DNA of 37,638 nt from an uncultured Flavobacteriales bacterium (GTDB lineage: Bacteria; Bacteroidota; Bacteroidia; Flavobacteriales_D; Sanyastnellaceae). Below the pieces are notes generated by a model. The model had not been told where the DNA came from. It saw only the letters and a list, made by a program, of their open reading frames with translations, and made no database searches. Below are positions 16,911 through 26,035 of this stretch, piece after piece. Where the stretch lies: the NCBI GenBank assembly GCA_905479395.1, contig CAJQMI010000143.1, positions 1 through 37,638 on the forward strand. The letters are read 5' to 3'. A program made the translations under genes and the position numbers. Within the stretch, counting starts at the first letter, position 1; every line of letters begins with the position of its first letter.

Positions 16911-18548
16911 TCAATCCATTCCGGCAACGGAAGACAAATCCCAGGACCACTCAACCAACCAGTTCGATCGAATCGTCGGGTTTTCTTGGGGGTAAAAATA
17001 CGGCTCAGGCACTTCGAAACCTTTCAAATCACCCATTTCCCAAACACCGTTGTCATTTACATCCCATTCATAACCAAGTTTATAAGACCCTGGATCCAGA
17101 CGACTAAAAACCAATGTTGTATCTCCTGAGCACCGGATCTCAATGGGAGTTTTCCTGCCCAGCCCAATGGTGAACCATCCGGGTCCTGGCAAATTGCTCA
17201 GATCCACCTTCAACTCACCGAAGAAATCTGAGGGATGCACATTCCACTTCCAACGCAACGTATCCGGTTGCACGTCTCCCAATGGATTTGTGAGTGCATT
17301 GGGAAAAGCGATCAAATGGTACTTAGCGCCATCAACTTCCTTGTATTTCAGCTGCAACTTTCGGCTCAGGCTATCATTGCGGATATCGCTCATCTCGAAT
17401 TCATTTTGCAGCAACGTATCCGCATCACTTATGAGCATCCATTGGTTATAATCCAGCAACTGAACTGCCCGGTCAAACGTTAAAATCCGTCCACTTTGAG
17501 CCGCTGATGAGCGTGGAAGTTTCTCCAAAAGCATTGGAGATTGTCGGCGGGGCCGCCGTTCCAAGCGAACGTTGGATGTGTCATTGAACGTTTGCCCCAT
17601 CCACACCACATTTAGCTCATCGCAAAGATGAATCAAGGCTGAGTCAACCCACATGAATACGCTGTCAACCTCGCGCTCCCAAGGTGCGTGAACCTCGTCC
17701 CCTTGGAACACAGCGGCCCATTCTTCTGAATCCATTGTGCCCTCCATCGGAGCTAAAATCCGAATCGCACCTGTAGAGTCCAGGTTGCAGGACTCGATGT
17801 ACCGTAAGGATTCTTTCTCAGGAGATTCGAACCCTAGAAGCAATCGTTGCATGGTGTCACCCGATGCAATCGATGTGCTATCGAAAGCCAGGTACTCCCC
17901 TGCATCCCATTTGTAATTCGAGTTCAAATCGTCCAAGGCCAAAGGAAAGAAATGACCGCGACTGAGGTGATCAATCTCGAACATCCCCTCTTCGTTTGTG
18001 ACGCCAATGGCGTCGGGAAGCGAGCCTGTTAGAATGGAATCCAACTCGAAGGGGTCTTGGAACAATAAGATGCGAAGTCCTCCCTGTACCTCTCCGGTCA
18101 TCCGATCCAACACCCGGCCGTTCAAGGCAAGAGAATCAATCGTAGGGCCTGTGGAAAATGCCCACTTTAGGTCAACGGCAGGGTTTGATTCATGCAAATC
18201 CACGATGCCTTTTCCAAATGAAAATACATAGGTCGTAGAGTCTTGGAAAGCCGCAGCATCCATTTCGAGCTGCACTTCTTTTCCTCTGATTCGAAATGTT
18301 GGCTTGGTGGGGATGGGAGGAGAAATAACCAGTTGCTGCTGAGGATTTTTCAGCGCCACAAACTCATCGAATGAAATGCGAAGTGATGAAGGACGAACAT
18401 TGATTTGATCCGTGTATGGTACCATTTCCACGACCTTGGGCGGATCCTCATCCACAGGACCTCCAGTAGGAGAAGAAATCTGAGCACAGCCGAAAAGGCA
18501 CAGAGAAATCGCACTCATGAGAACCCATTGCAACGGAAAACCCTTCAT
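16911..18548 (-). CDS. Ig-like domain lipoprotein
   Basis: This 545-aa protein has a lipoprotein signal peptide with the lipobox LFGC at residues 17-20 or so, followed by AQISSPTGGPVDEDPP. That start is typical of a conserved Bacteroidota family with a bacterial Ig-like (Big_5) domain, covering roughly residues 30-130 (PPKVVEMVP, VRPSSLRISFDEFV, YVFSFGKGIVD). The rest is beta-rich with no catalytic motif. It is expected to be anchored in the outer membrane. The ATG at 18548 overlaps the msrC stop in an ATGA junction, which fixes the start and indicates translational coupling. The precise role is unknown. Confidence 0.86.
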   Translation of the reverse strand: MKGFPLQWVLMSAISLCLFGCAQISSPTGGPVDEDPPKVVEMVPYTDQINVRPSSLRISFDEFVALKNPQQQLVISPPIPTKPTFRIRGKEVQLEMDAAAFQDSTTYVFSFGKGIVDLHESNPAVDLKWAFSTGPTIDSLALNGRVLDRMTGEVQGGLRILLFQDPFELDSILTGSLPDAIGVTNEEGMFEIDHLSRGHFFPLALDDLNSNYKWDAGEYLAFDSTSIASGDTMQRLLLGFESPEKESLRYIESCNLDSTGAIRILAPMEGTMDSEEWAAVFQGDEVHAPWEREVDSVFMWVDSALIHLCDELNVVWMGQTFNDTSNVRLERRPRRQSPMLLEKLPRSSAAQSGRILTFDRAVQLLDYNQWMLISDADTLLQNEFEMSDIRNDSLSRKLQLKYKEVDGAKYHLIAFPNALTNPLGDVQPDTLRWKWNVHPSDFFGELKVDLSNLPGPGWFTIGLGRKTPIEIRCSGDTTLVFSRLDPGSYKLGYEWDVNDNGVWEMGDLKGFEVPEPYFYPQENPTIRSNWLVEWSWDLSSVAGMD

Positions 18549-19021
18549 ACTTCCCATTGATTCCATGATGTTTCAATCGCTTGTACCAGAGGCTTCAATG
18601 CATCGGTATCAGCAGCAGAAAAAGCGTCAAAGTCCACTGAGTCAAGATCCAAAACAGCTACAATACGGCCCTCCGATTGAATGGGGATCACCAATTCAGA
18701 ATTGGTAGCAGAACTGCATGCTATGTGGCCTGAATGTTCATGAACATTCGGAACAATTTGAATCAATCCCGTTTCCCAAGCCTCGGCGCAAACTCCCTTG
18801 CCTTTGCGCAAGCGGGTGCAAGCTACTGGACCTTGAAACGGCCCCAAAACCAATTCATTGCGGGCAAAATCCACCACATAGAACCCCACCCAATGCCAAT
18901 CACAGGCATGCTTCAGCGCCGCGGAAAGGTTCGCCAAATTCGCAACCCGACTGGGCTCCCCCTCAAGCAAGGCCAGGCACTGCGGAATCAATGTTCCATA
19001 TGTCGCTTTATTCAGGTGCAT
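18545..19021 (-). CDS. msrC: Free methionine-(R)-sulfoxide reductase (GAF domain)
   Basis: This 158-aa single GAF-domain cytosolic enzyme reduces free methionine-R-sulfoxide with thioredoxin. The three Cys of the family are present: Cys68 in GPVACTR, Cys78 in GKGVCAEAW and Cys102 in GHIACSSATNSELVIPI. Their spacing (10 and 24) is the same as in the E. coli enzyme (84, 94, 118). The length is typical. The stop overlaps the start of the Ig-like lipoprotein gene (ATGA). A TATCTTTG promoter element is 28 bases before the ATG. Pairing a methionine-repair enzyme with an envelope lipoprotein is odd and may reflect only shared transcription. Confidence 0.95.
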   Translation of the reverse strand: MHLNKATYGTLIPQCLALLEGEPSRVANLANLSAALKHACDWHWVGFYVVDFARNELVLGPFQGPVACTRLRKGKGVCAEAWETGLIQIVPNVHEHSGHIACSSATNSELVIPIQSEGRIVAVLDLDSVDFDAFSAADTDALKPLVQAIETSWNQWEV

Positions 19022-19049
19022 TTCGTTTCAATCGGTGTGAACCTCTTGC

Positions 19050-19057
19050 CAAAGATA
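19050..19057 (-). promoter_or_regulatory. -7 element for the msrC operon
   Basis: TATCTTTG on the minus strand matches TAnnTTTG and lies 28 bases before the msrC ATG, between comF and msrC. A -33 TTG is not seen at the usual distance. It would drive msrC, the lipoprotein and the T9SS type B gene. Confidence 0.45.
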
Positions 19058-19081
19058 CCGCAGTTCTCGGGGTATTTAAAT

Positions 19082-19774
19082 TCATGCAAGTGCCAGAGTA
19101 AGTGCCCCAAGGACCTGGTGATTGGCCAATTCCAGCACAGCAGCACACGAACGGATGGTTGCACCCGTGGTCATCACATCGTCAACCAAGACAATCGTCG
19201 AACTTTCAGGCGGTCGTCTGCGTCCCATTTTGTAGGCAGAGGCCGTCACATCCTGTCGTTTTTTCATCGAGAGCCCCGTGAGGCTCCGGGCATGGGAATA
19301 ACGTATCAAAGCCTTTGGATAGACATCAACGCCCCATTCACGGGACACGCCTTTGGCGATCCATTCTGCTTGATTAAATCCGCGCTTCCATTTTCTTCTC
19401 CAATGCAATGGAACAGGGACCAACACCACTCGATTCGATTTTAATTTTGACCTTGGAGCATCGCCAACTGACGCGACCCATCGTCCCCATTGCAAGCCAA
19501 GCTGCCGTCTTCCTCGGTATTTGAACTCGTGTATCTGATTTTCCAAGGTTGCATTCTCTCGCAGTCTGAAGCCTGTCCACATGCGTGTCAACATGCATCT
19601 TTCTTGCATGAACATCTCCCCCTTTTCACCGCGCAAATCCGGCCACTGAGCCTCACAAATAGCACACCCCAATCGCCATTTTTCTTGCGATGTGAGCCAT
19701 AAGCCGCACCCTATGCAATGACGGGGTATTATCAATTGAGGGCTTCGAGGCATTGGACCAAAGGTGAATCGCAA
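19082..19774 (-). CDS. comF: ComF family protein
   Basis: This 230-aa protein has an N-terminal zinc-binding motif (Cys20, Cys23, Cys37, Cys40) and a C-terminal phosphoribosyltransferase domain with the PRPP loop IVLVDDVMTTGATI near residue 195. ComF helps natural transformation, where it acts with single-stranded DNA and helicase partners. The homologue GntX is linked to gluconate use. The start is a TTG at 19774 with a strong AGGAGGG seven bases upstream, unusual for this genome. An ATG at 19753 is an alternative that would remove 7 residues and keep all Cys. It diverges from the DUF72 gene. No other competence gene is in the window. Confidence 0.9.
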   Translation of the reverse strand: MRFTFGPMPRSPQLIIPRHCIGCGLWLTSQEKWRLGCAICEAQWPDLRGEKGEMFMQERCMLTRMWTGFRLRENATLENQIHEFKYRGRRQLGLQWGRWVASVGDAPRSKLKSNRVVLVPVPLHWRRKWKRGFNQAEWIAKGVSREWGVDVYPKALIRYSHARSLTGLSMKKRQDVTASAYKMGRRRPPESSTIVLVDDVMTTGATIRSCAAVLELANHQVLGALTLALA

Positions 19775-19888
19775 TAATCTCCCTCCTCAACCTATTTGCA
19801 CCGAATGCATCCGATAATTCACCAACGACAGAATCGCTCGATTTTGAAGCCTCGAATTCCGAAACAATGCATCGATATTTGTTCTTGA

Positions 19889-20755
19889 ATGAAATTTGGA
19901 AAACTTCCATCGATCGACCACTTGGCAGCGGATTTTTTTAAACTCCCAAACACGTCCTGGATTCTGAGCAAGTCAAGATCTTCCATTGAAGTTTTTACCG
20001 GTGGGACTTCGTGGAATATTCCACAGTGGGTTGGGAATGCTTATCCCACAAAAACACCCCGCAGGCTATTTCCTGAAGCATATGGAAAACAATTCGGAAC
20101 CATCGAATTCAATGCTACGCATTACCGCATTTATTCTCCGGAAAAAATGCGCGAATGGGCGGAAGCTACTCCTGCAGCGTTTCGGTTTTGTTGCAAGTTC
20201 CCTCAAATAATCACCCACTTTAGACGCTTTAAAAATTGCGAAGGACCCACTGATGACTTCATCGCAGGCTTACTCGCATTGGGCAATCGCTTGGGTCCGT
20301 CATTCATTCAACTCCCACCCCACTTTGCCCCTAAGCATGCAGATGCCTTTTGGGCATATCTCGAAAAATGGCCAAGGGAACTCCCCCTCGCTGTTGAGTT
20401 TCGACATCCGGAATGGTTTGAAAAAGGCCAGGACCACTGGAAGCGCTTGGCTGCTTTGAATGTAGGTGCTGTCATCAGCGATACAGCTGGGCGAAGGGAT
20501 GCTCTCCACATGCAAATCACTGCTCCGCACGTGTTGGTGAGATTCGGAGCCTACGAAGGGAACCAGGCTGACCATCAACGGTTGAACGATTGGGCGCATT
20601 GGATCACAATCGCTGAAACCCAAGGCGCATCTGGCTTTTATATGCTAATCCACGAACCCGATAGTCTCCACACACCTCAGACATCCGCAAGTTTTTGGCG
20701 GGCTGTAAACAAAATCAACAAAAAATCTTCCAAGGTTCGCGGCTCAGTGCAATAA
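19889..20755 (+). CDS. DUF72 (YecE-like) family protein
   Basis: This 288-aa cytosolic protein belongs to the DUF72/YecE family, a TIM-barrel-like fold of unknown activity. Matching segments are VFTGGTSWNIPQWVGNAYP, the QFGTIEFNATHYRIYS strand-helix, KFPQIITHFRRF, LGPSFIQLPPHF, LAVEFRHPEWF and the later VLVRFGAYEG region. The N-terminal 35 residues before the first barrel strand are a little longer than usual. The ATG at 19889 is preceded at 7 bases by GATATTTG, one base off the -7 consensus. It is convergent with secA over 158 bases that contain no clear terminator (only a CCCAATTGGG palindrome). Confidence 0.88.
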   Translation: MKFGKLPSIDHLAADFFKLPNTSWILSKSRSSIEVFTGGTSWNIPQWVGNAYPTKTPRRLFPEAYGKQFGTIEFNATHYRIYSPEKMREWAEATPAAFRFCCKFPQIITHFRRFKNCEGPTDDFIAGLLALGNRLGPSFIQLPPHFAPKHADAFWAYLEKWPRELPLAVEFRHPEWFEKGQDHWKRLAALNVGAVISDTAGRRDALHMQITAPHVLVRFGAYEGNQADHQRLNDWAHWITIAETQGASGFYMLIHEPDSLHTPQTSASFWRAVNKINKKSSKVRGSVQ

Positions 20756-20913
20756 CGAGAAGAGTGCGAGCGGATTTTGCCCGGAAAGTATTCTCAATTA
20801 GAATGGTCCCAATTGGGCTGAGTCCCCGATTCACACAATCCCAACGCTCAACTCAAGGATTCGATACTGAGAGTGTCCCCTCTGCATCCAATCGCTTCAC
20901 GGCATCATGGAAA

Positions 20914-23900
20914 TCAATCCGCTGGCCCTTGCAAACTCCAACCTTGCTCCAATAAGGCCTCAGCCTTCTTGAACTTCATCACTTGGACTTCATCCCCTCT
21001 GCGAATTGTCACCATGTCATTCCGACCAAATTTTTTGTCACTGCGTACAGGCATTTGTTTCTGAGGTGGCGCCGTCGGTGAAGACGCTCCGGCGAGGGCA
21101 GTTCCAGGGGCCTGTTGTCCGCGTCGAAGGCCCTGCGCTGCATTTTGTCGAGACTGCGACATCGCCTGCTCCTGGATGTTCTGAACCCCTTCCTTTGAAA
21201 GGCTGATTTTGTTCGGCATACCCGCACGGCTCTGCGGCGCCTGTTGAACCTGCTGTCCTTGCTGTCCCGTTGGAATCGTGCAACGCAACAAAAAGGAAGC
21301 GACATCTGCATTCATCCGCTGCACCATTGCTTTGAACAACTCATACGATTCAAACTTGTAAATGAGCAACGGATCTTTTTGCTCAAAACGCGCCAACTGA
21401 ACATTGGATCGCAAGTCGTCCATATCGCGCAAATGTTCCTTCCAGTATTGATCGATGATGGCCAAAACAACCGCCTTTTCAAGGCTTTCCATCACACTCA
21501 CACCCGAGGTCGCTACACTTTCATCGATGTTTGTGGCCACTTGCATGGTCTTGCGGCCGTCTGTAAACGGAACCAAGATTTGTTGGTAGTCGTTCGACGG
21601 GTCTTCTTGCACCTTTTGGATCACTGGATGAGCGCGCTCGGCCAACTCCGCCAACTTGGTTCGGTATACCCGCTCAGCCTCTTGGTATGTTGAGAATGCG
21701 ACATCCTCGGGCTGCTCTGAACCAAATGCATCCGCATCGATCGTCGGCTCAATGCCAAAGTCCTTGAGCAAAGCAAGCCGAAACGGTTCGAATTCTTTTC
21801 CAGGATGGTAAGCCAGTACAGAGCCCTCGATGAGCTCAAAGAACATGTTGGCAATGTCCGTGCGCAATCGGTCGCCGTGCAATGCATGACGACGACGCTT
21901 GTAGATGACTTCGCGCTGTGCGTTCATGACATCATCATACTCCAATAGGCGCTTTCGAACACCGAAGTTGTTTTCTTCGACCTTTTTCTGTGCCCTTTCA
22001 ATGGACTTCGTGATCATCGAATGCTGGATCACATCGCCTTCCTGATGACCCATTCGATCCATCATCTTCGAAACGCGGTCCGAGGAAAAGAGTCGCATAA
22101 GATCATCCTCAAGCGAAACATAGAACTGTGATGAGCCGGGATCTCCTTGACGCCCCGCACGACCCCTCAGTTGGCGGTCAACACGTCGGCTATCGTGCCG
22201 TTCTGTTCCGATGATGGCCAAACCACCGGAGGCCTTGGTGTCATCTGTTAGCTTGATGTCCGTTCCACGTCCAGCCATATTGGTTGCGATGGTCACGGTA
22301 CCGGGCATACCCGCTGCAGTCACAATTTCAGCCTCACGCTGATGCAACTTTGCATTGAGCACCTGGTGGTCAATCTTTCTAATATCGAGCATACGCGAAA
22401 GCAATTCACTGACCTCAACGGTAGTGGTTCCGACCAAAACTGGACGGCCCGCTTCACGCAGTTTCACCACATCGTCAATGATTGCGTTGTACTTCTCTCG
22501 CTTCGTCTTGTAAACCAAATCCTCTCGATCATCTCGGGCAATGGGACGATTTGTTGGAATCGCCATGACATCGAGATTGTAGATGTCCCACAGTTCGCCT
22601 GCTTCTGTTTCCGCTGTTCCCGTCATGCCCGAAAGCTTGTGGTACATGCGGAAGTAATTTTGCAATGTAACAGTAGCATACGTCTGTGTTGCAGCCTCTA
22701 CTTTCACGCTCTCCTTGGCTTCAATGGCCTGGTGCAAACCGTCTGAATACCGCCGACCATCCATGATCCGACCGGTTTGTTCATCCACAATTTTCACCTT
22801 GTTCTCCATCAGAACGTAATCCACGTCCTTCTCAAACAAAGCATACGCCTTGAGCAACTGATTCATGGTGTGAACACGTGCACTCTTTACGCCATAATCC
22901 GCCATCAATTTACTCTTCTGCTCTAGTTTGGCCTCATCATCGCCAGAACCATTGTCAATGGTTACCAATTCCGTGGCCAAATCTGGCATCGTAAAGAAAT
23001 TGTCGTCTTCCATGTTGGCAGTGAGGTACTCAATTCCCTTTTCTGTCAACTCGACTTGATTTTGTTTTTCGTCAATTACAAAATAAAGCTCTGCGTCCGC
23101 CTTTGGCATCTCCCGCTTGTTGTCCTGCAGGTAAATGCCCTCGGTCTTGAGCAATTGCTGCTTCATGCCCTCGGCACTCAAGAACTTGATCAAAGCCTTG
23201 GACTTAGGAAGTGCGCGATAAGCGCGAAACAAAGCCAGACCTCCTTCTGCGACTTCGTCTTTTGAAGCGCCATCCTTCATCAACAATTGTTTGGCATCAG
23301 CCAAGAATCGTTGCGCCGCTTTTTGCTGAATCGTAACCAAATTGACCACTTTGGGCTTCAATTCCTCAAATTCTTGCTGGTCTCCTTTGGGTGTCGGTCC
23401 GCTGATGATCAAAGGCGTTCGCGCTTCGTCAATCAGCACCGAATCCACCTCGTCCACAATGGCGTAATGATGCTTGCGTTGCACCAATTGATCCGGACGC
23501 TGCGCCATGTTATCCCGCAAGTAATCAAAGCCAAATTCGTTGTTTGTTCCGTAGGTAACGTCCGCTCGATAAGCCTCACGACGGGCTTCGCTGTTCGGTT
23601 GGTGCTTGTCGATGCAATCAACCTTCATTTGATGAAATTCAAAAATCGGCGCCATCCATTCGGAGTCACGGCGAGCCAGGTAATCATTGACCGTCACGAG
23701 GTGAACGCCCTTGCCGGTAAGTGCATTTAGAAAAACAGGCAACGTTGCGACCAAAGTCTTTCCTTCACCTGTCTGCATTTCGGCCACCTTGCCTCTGTGC
23801 AAGGCTGTTCCGCCCACAAGCTGCACGTTGTAGTGCACCATGTTCCACTCAACCTCTGAACCTGCAGCGAGCCATTTATTGTGCCAAACAGCGACATCAC

Positions 23901-24351
23901 CATCGATGGTTACTCCCGCCCTGCGAGCCGCAATGTCTCGATCCCATTGTGTGGCGTCAACCCGCAGCTCCTTGTTTTCAGCCAATCTTCGAGCCGTTTC
24001 TTTGACCAAAGCAAACGCTTCCGGCATCACCTCTTCAAGCACCTCCTCGAGTTGTTCATTGATGGTGTCACGGAGAGCGTCGATGGCGTCATAAATCCCT
24101 TCTTTCTGCTCCAAATCCTCTTCACTCATGCCCGAAGCTTTGAGCGTGAGAGTGGAAACTTCATCTTCTAGTGACGCAACATGCGACGCAATTCGGCCCT
24201 TCAACTCAGACGTGCGCACCCGCAAGTCATTGTCTTGCAACTGCGCAAACTCTCCTTCTAAGCCCAGAACCGCATCGACATTCGGTTGAATCTCACGCAA
24301 ATCACCTTCCACCTTGTCACCGACAAGTTTTTTGAATAACGCTTTTAGCAT
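20914..24351 (-). CDS. secA: Preprotein translocase ATPase SecA
   Basis: This 1145-aa motor pushes unfolded proteins through SecYEG. Walker A is in MQTGEGKTLVATLP, the DEAD-like box in IVDEVDSVLIDEARTPLI, and the second ATPase domain has NMAGRGTDIKL and QLRGRAGRQGDPGSSQFY. It is longer than E. coli SecA (901 aa) through insertions in NBD1 and the cross-linking regions, as usual in Bacteroidota. The C-terminus is Pro/Gln-rich and ends in a basic VQVMKFKKAEALLEQGW segment instead of the CxCxSG zinc motif. I chose the ATG at 24351 (MLKALFKKLVGDK) because a 10-residue extension to 24381 does not fit the family. That ATG is four bases after TATTTTTG. Confidence 0.98.
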   Translation of the reverse strand: MLKALFKKLVGDKVEGDLREIQPNVDAVLGLEGEFAQLQDNDLRVRTSELKGRIASHVASLEDEVSTLTLKASGMSEEDLEQKEGIYDAIDALRDTINEQLEEVLEEVMPEAFALVKETARRLAENKELRVDATQWDRDIAARRAGVTIDGDVAVWHNKWLAAGSEVEWNMVHYNVQLVGGTALHRGKVAEMQTGEGKTLVATLPVFLNALTGKGVHLVTVNDYLARRDSEWMAPIFEFHQMKVDCIDKHQPNSEARREAYRADVTYGTNNEFGFDYLRDNMAQRPDQLVQRKHHYAIVDEVDSVLIDEARTPLIISGPTPKGDQQEFEELKPKVVNLVTIQQKAAQRFLADAKQLLMKDGASKDEVAEGGLALFRAYRALPKSKALIKFLSAEGMKQQLLKTEGIYLQDNKREMPKADAELYFVIDEKQNQVELTEKGIEYLTANMEDDNFFTMPDLATELVTIDNGSGDDEAKLEQKSKLMADYGVKSARVHTMNQLLKAYALFEKDVDYVLMENKVKIVDEQTGRIMDGRRYSDGLHQAIEAKESVKVEAATQTYATVTLQNYFRMYHKLSGMTGTAETEAGELWDIYNLDVMAIPTNRPIARDDREDLVYKTKREKYNAIIDDVVKLREAGRPVLVGTTTVEVSELLSRMLDIRKIDHQVLNAKLHQREAEIVTAAGMPGTVTIATNMAGRGTDIKLTDDTKASGGLAIIGTERHDSRRVDRQLRGRAGRQGDPGSSQFYVSLEDDLMRLFSSDRVSKMMDRMGHQEGDVIQHSMITKSIERAQKKVEENNFGVRKRLLEYDDVMNAQREVIYKRRRHALHGDRLRTDIANMFFELIEGSVLAYHPGKEFEPFRLALLKDFGIEPTIDADAFGSEQPEDVAFSTYQEAERVYRTKLAELAERAHPVIQKVQEDPSNDYQQILVPFTDGRKTMQVATNIDESVATSGVSVMESLEKAVVLAIIDQYWKEHLRDMDDLRSNVQLARFEQKDPLLIYKFESYELFKAMVQRMNADVASFLLRCTIPTGQQGQQVQQAPQSRAGMPNKISLSKEGVQNIQEQAMSQSRQNAAQGLRRGQQAPGTALAGASSPTAPPQKQMPVRSDKKFGRNDMVTIRRGDEVQVMKFKKAEALLEQGWSLQGPAD

Positions 24352-24355
24352 GTCG

Positions 24356-24363
24356 CAAAAATA
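24356..24363 (-). promoter_or_regulatory. -7 element immediately before secA
   Basis: TATTTTTG on the minus strand matches TAnnTTTG. It is followed by CGAC and then the secA ATG, so the predicted transcript would start at or next to the start codon. A TTTG lies 15 bases upstream, shorter than the usual spacing. Confidence 0.5.
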
Positions 24364-24908
24364 AGCAGGAACAAGCCGCAAATGGGGCTAAATTTTGCGA
24401 AGAGTGCCCGCAATGGTGTGCGCGTATTGAGAATGTTAAAAACTGGTCGCGACCGACGTACAAAATCGTGCCAAAAAAACTGCAATAAATCTGCTTTTAC
24501 TTTTCACCAATCGACTAAAAATTAGCGCTAAGACCAGTGCAGTCTGACCGTTGCGCGGAACGTGACACTTCACATGTTAACAACTACATCCGATTGTGAA
24601 TTCTTTTGTTTTGGCGTTGTGCCCCTCTTTGGATTTTCTTTGGGGAACTGTTGCGGAAGAACCTTTTTTTCGGTCTCACTTCGCTCAAATCAATTGCATC
24701 CCTATCGCCCTTCCTCGGAAGACGAAACATGCCTTGAACTCGGAAAGATTTGCTCCTGAGAAGCAAAAAACACCAAGTCAAGGACAGGGATTCGACCCTC
24801 TAAACCCGGACCTCCGGACTTTTAAAGGGCCATCGGTTTGACGCCCAGCTGACTCCAACAAAACAAAATTCTGTCGCAGAACGAACCTAAACCGCATCAC
24901 CAGCCAAG
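24364..24908. other. Long divergent intergenic region between secA and nrdB
   Basis: About 545 bases hold no gene I can support. Short frames on both strands (65 to 81 aa) have no recognisable motif. Visible structures are a small hairpin CCGGACCTCCGG, a near-palindrome GGACTTTTAAAGGGCC, and a T-arm-like AGGGATTCGACCCT around 24785-24800. No NrdR box pair, cobalamin riboswitch core or full tRNA could be made out. It probably carries the nrdBA control region, but no strong TAnnTTTG is seen. Confidence 0.4.
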
Positions 24909-24929
24909 GTGAAGAACACAGAAGTAAAA

Positions 24930-25985
24930 ATGAACGAGACTACTGAAAACCAGGTTGAAATAACCGAAGTCCAAACTTCCATCGAAGAAGTTCTCCCGCA
25001 AAACACAGTCGTCGCAGAGCCAATCCTCGAAGACAATCCAAACCGGTTCGTTCTTTTTCCAATCAAACACGACGACATCTGGAGTTTCTACAAGAAATCA
25101 GAAGCAAGCTTTTGGACAGCTGAAGAAATTGATCTCGCTGCTGACCTTGTTGATTGGAATGATAAACTGAACGATGACGAGCGATACTTTGTAAAGCACA
25201 TCCTTGCCTTCTTCGCAGCTTCTGACGGCATCGTAAACGAGAATCTCGCTGAAAATTTTGTTGCTGAAGTTCAATACACAGAAGCGAAGTTTTTCTATGG
25301 TTTCCAAATCATGATGGAAAACATTCACTCCGAGACTTATTCGTTGTTGATTGATACATACATCAAGGACGACGTTGAGAAGGACAAGCTATTCAACGCA
25401 ATCGAAACCATGGATTGCGTTAAGAAAAAGGCTGACTGGGCTTTGGACTGGATTGATAATGGCTCATTCGCTGAGCGCATTGTTGCATTTGCCGCAGTCG
25501 AAGGGATTTTCTTCAGCGGTAGCTTCTGTTCGATCTTCTGGTTGAAGAAACGCGGTCTCATGCCAGGTCTCAGCTTCTCAAACGAATTGATCTCCCGAGA
25601 CGAAGGCATGCACTGCGATTTCGCCTGCCTTTTGTACAACGATCACATCGTAAACAAGCTACCCAACAAAACACTGCGCAAAATCATCCTTGATGCTGTT
25701 GAAATTGAAAAAGAATTCATCTGTGAATCATTGCCTGTTCGATTGATCGGAATGAACTCTGATCTGATGTCACAGTACATTGAATTCGTTGCCGACCGTT
25801 TGCTCGTTGAGCTTGGAACTGATAAAGAGTACAATGTGACGAACCCGTTTGATTTCATGGACATGATTTCACTTCAAGGCAAAACCAACTTCTTCGAAAA
25901 GCGCGTCGGAGAATACCAAAAGGCTGGGGTTTTGAACAACTCAGATGAAGGCAGCAAGTCGTTCAGCCTTGACGCCGACTTCTGA
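24930..25985 (+). CDS. nrdB: Class Ia ribonucleotide reductase small subunit (eukaryotic type)
   Basis: This 351-aa subunit holds the di-iron/tyrosyl radical used by NrdA to make deoxyribonucleotides. Iron ligands and radical Tyr are in place: Asp68 (AEEIDL), Glu130 and His133 (MENIHSETY) and Tyr137. [13 protein letters not shown] supplies the later ligands. The C-terminus FSLDADF is the tail that binds the large subunit and is nearly the FTLDADF of mammalian R2. From FWTAEEIDL onward the chain reads like a eukaryotic R2. A GTG at 24909 (7 residues longer) is possible, but I chose the ATG at 24930. The N-terminal ~35 residues are acidic and variable. It is 50 bases upstream of nrdA. Confidence 0.96.
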   Translation: MNETTENQVEITEVQTSIEEVLPQNTVVAEPILEDNPNRFVLFPIKHDDIWSFYKKSEASFWTAEEIDLAADLVDWNDKLNDDERYFVKHILAFFAASDGIVNENLAENFVAEVQYTEAKFFYGFQIMMENIHSETYSLLIDTYIKDDVEKDKLFNAIETMDCVKKKADWALDWIDNGSFAERIVAFAAVEGIFFSGSFCSIFWLKKRGLMPGLSFSNELISRDEGMHCDFACLLYNDHIVNKLPNKTLRKIILDAVEIEKEFICESLPVRLIGMNSDLMSQYIEFVADRLLVELGTDKEYNVTNPFDFMDMISLQGKTNFFEKRVGEYQKAGVLNNSDEGSKSFSLDADF

Positions 25986-26035
25986 TTTAGCCGGCTTCTC
26001 TCCTCATCCACATTCACAAAAACATTCCCTGACCC

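Noticed and set aside
20756-20913. CCCAATTGGG palindrome as a terminator between the DUF72 gene and secA
   Set aside because: The stem is too short and no T-run follows on either strand.
24584-24781. 65-aa basic open frame on the minus strand in the nrdB upstream gap
   Set aside because: No ribosome-binding site, motif or neighbour supports it; short frames of this size are expected by chance.
24780-24830. T-arm-like AGGGATTCGACCCT with nearby hairpin, possible tRNA or tmRNA
   Set aside because: The loop has six bases instead of seven, and no acceptor, D or anticodon arms with consistent pairing could be drawn on either strand.
24364-24908. NrdR boxes or cobalamin riboswitch upstream of nrdB
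   Set aside because: No paired NrdR-like palindromes or cobalamin core sequence could be found by eye.
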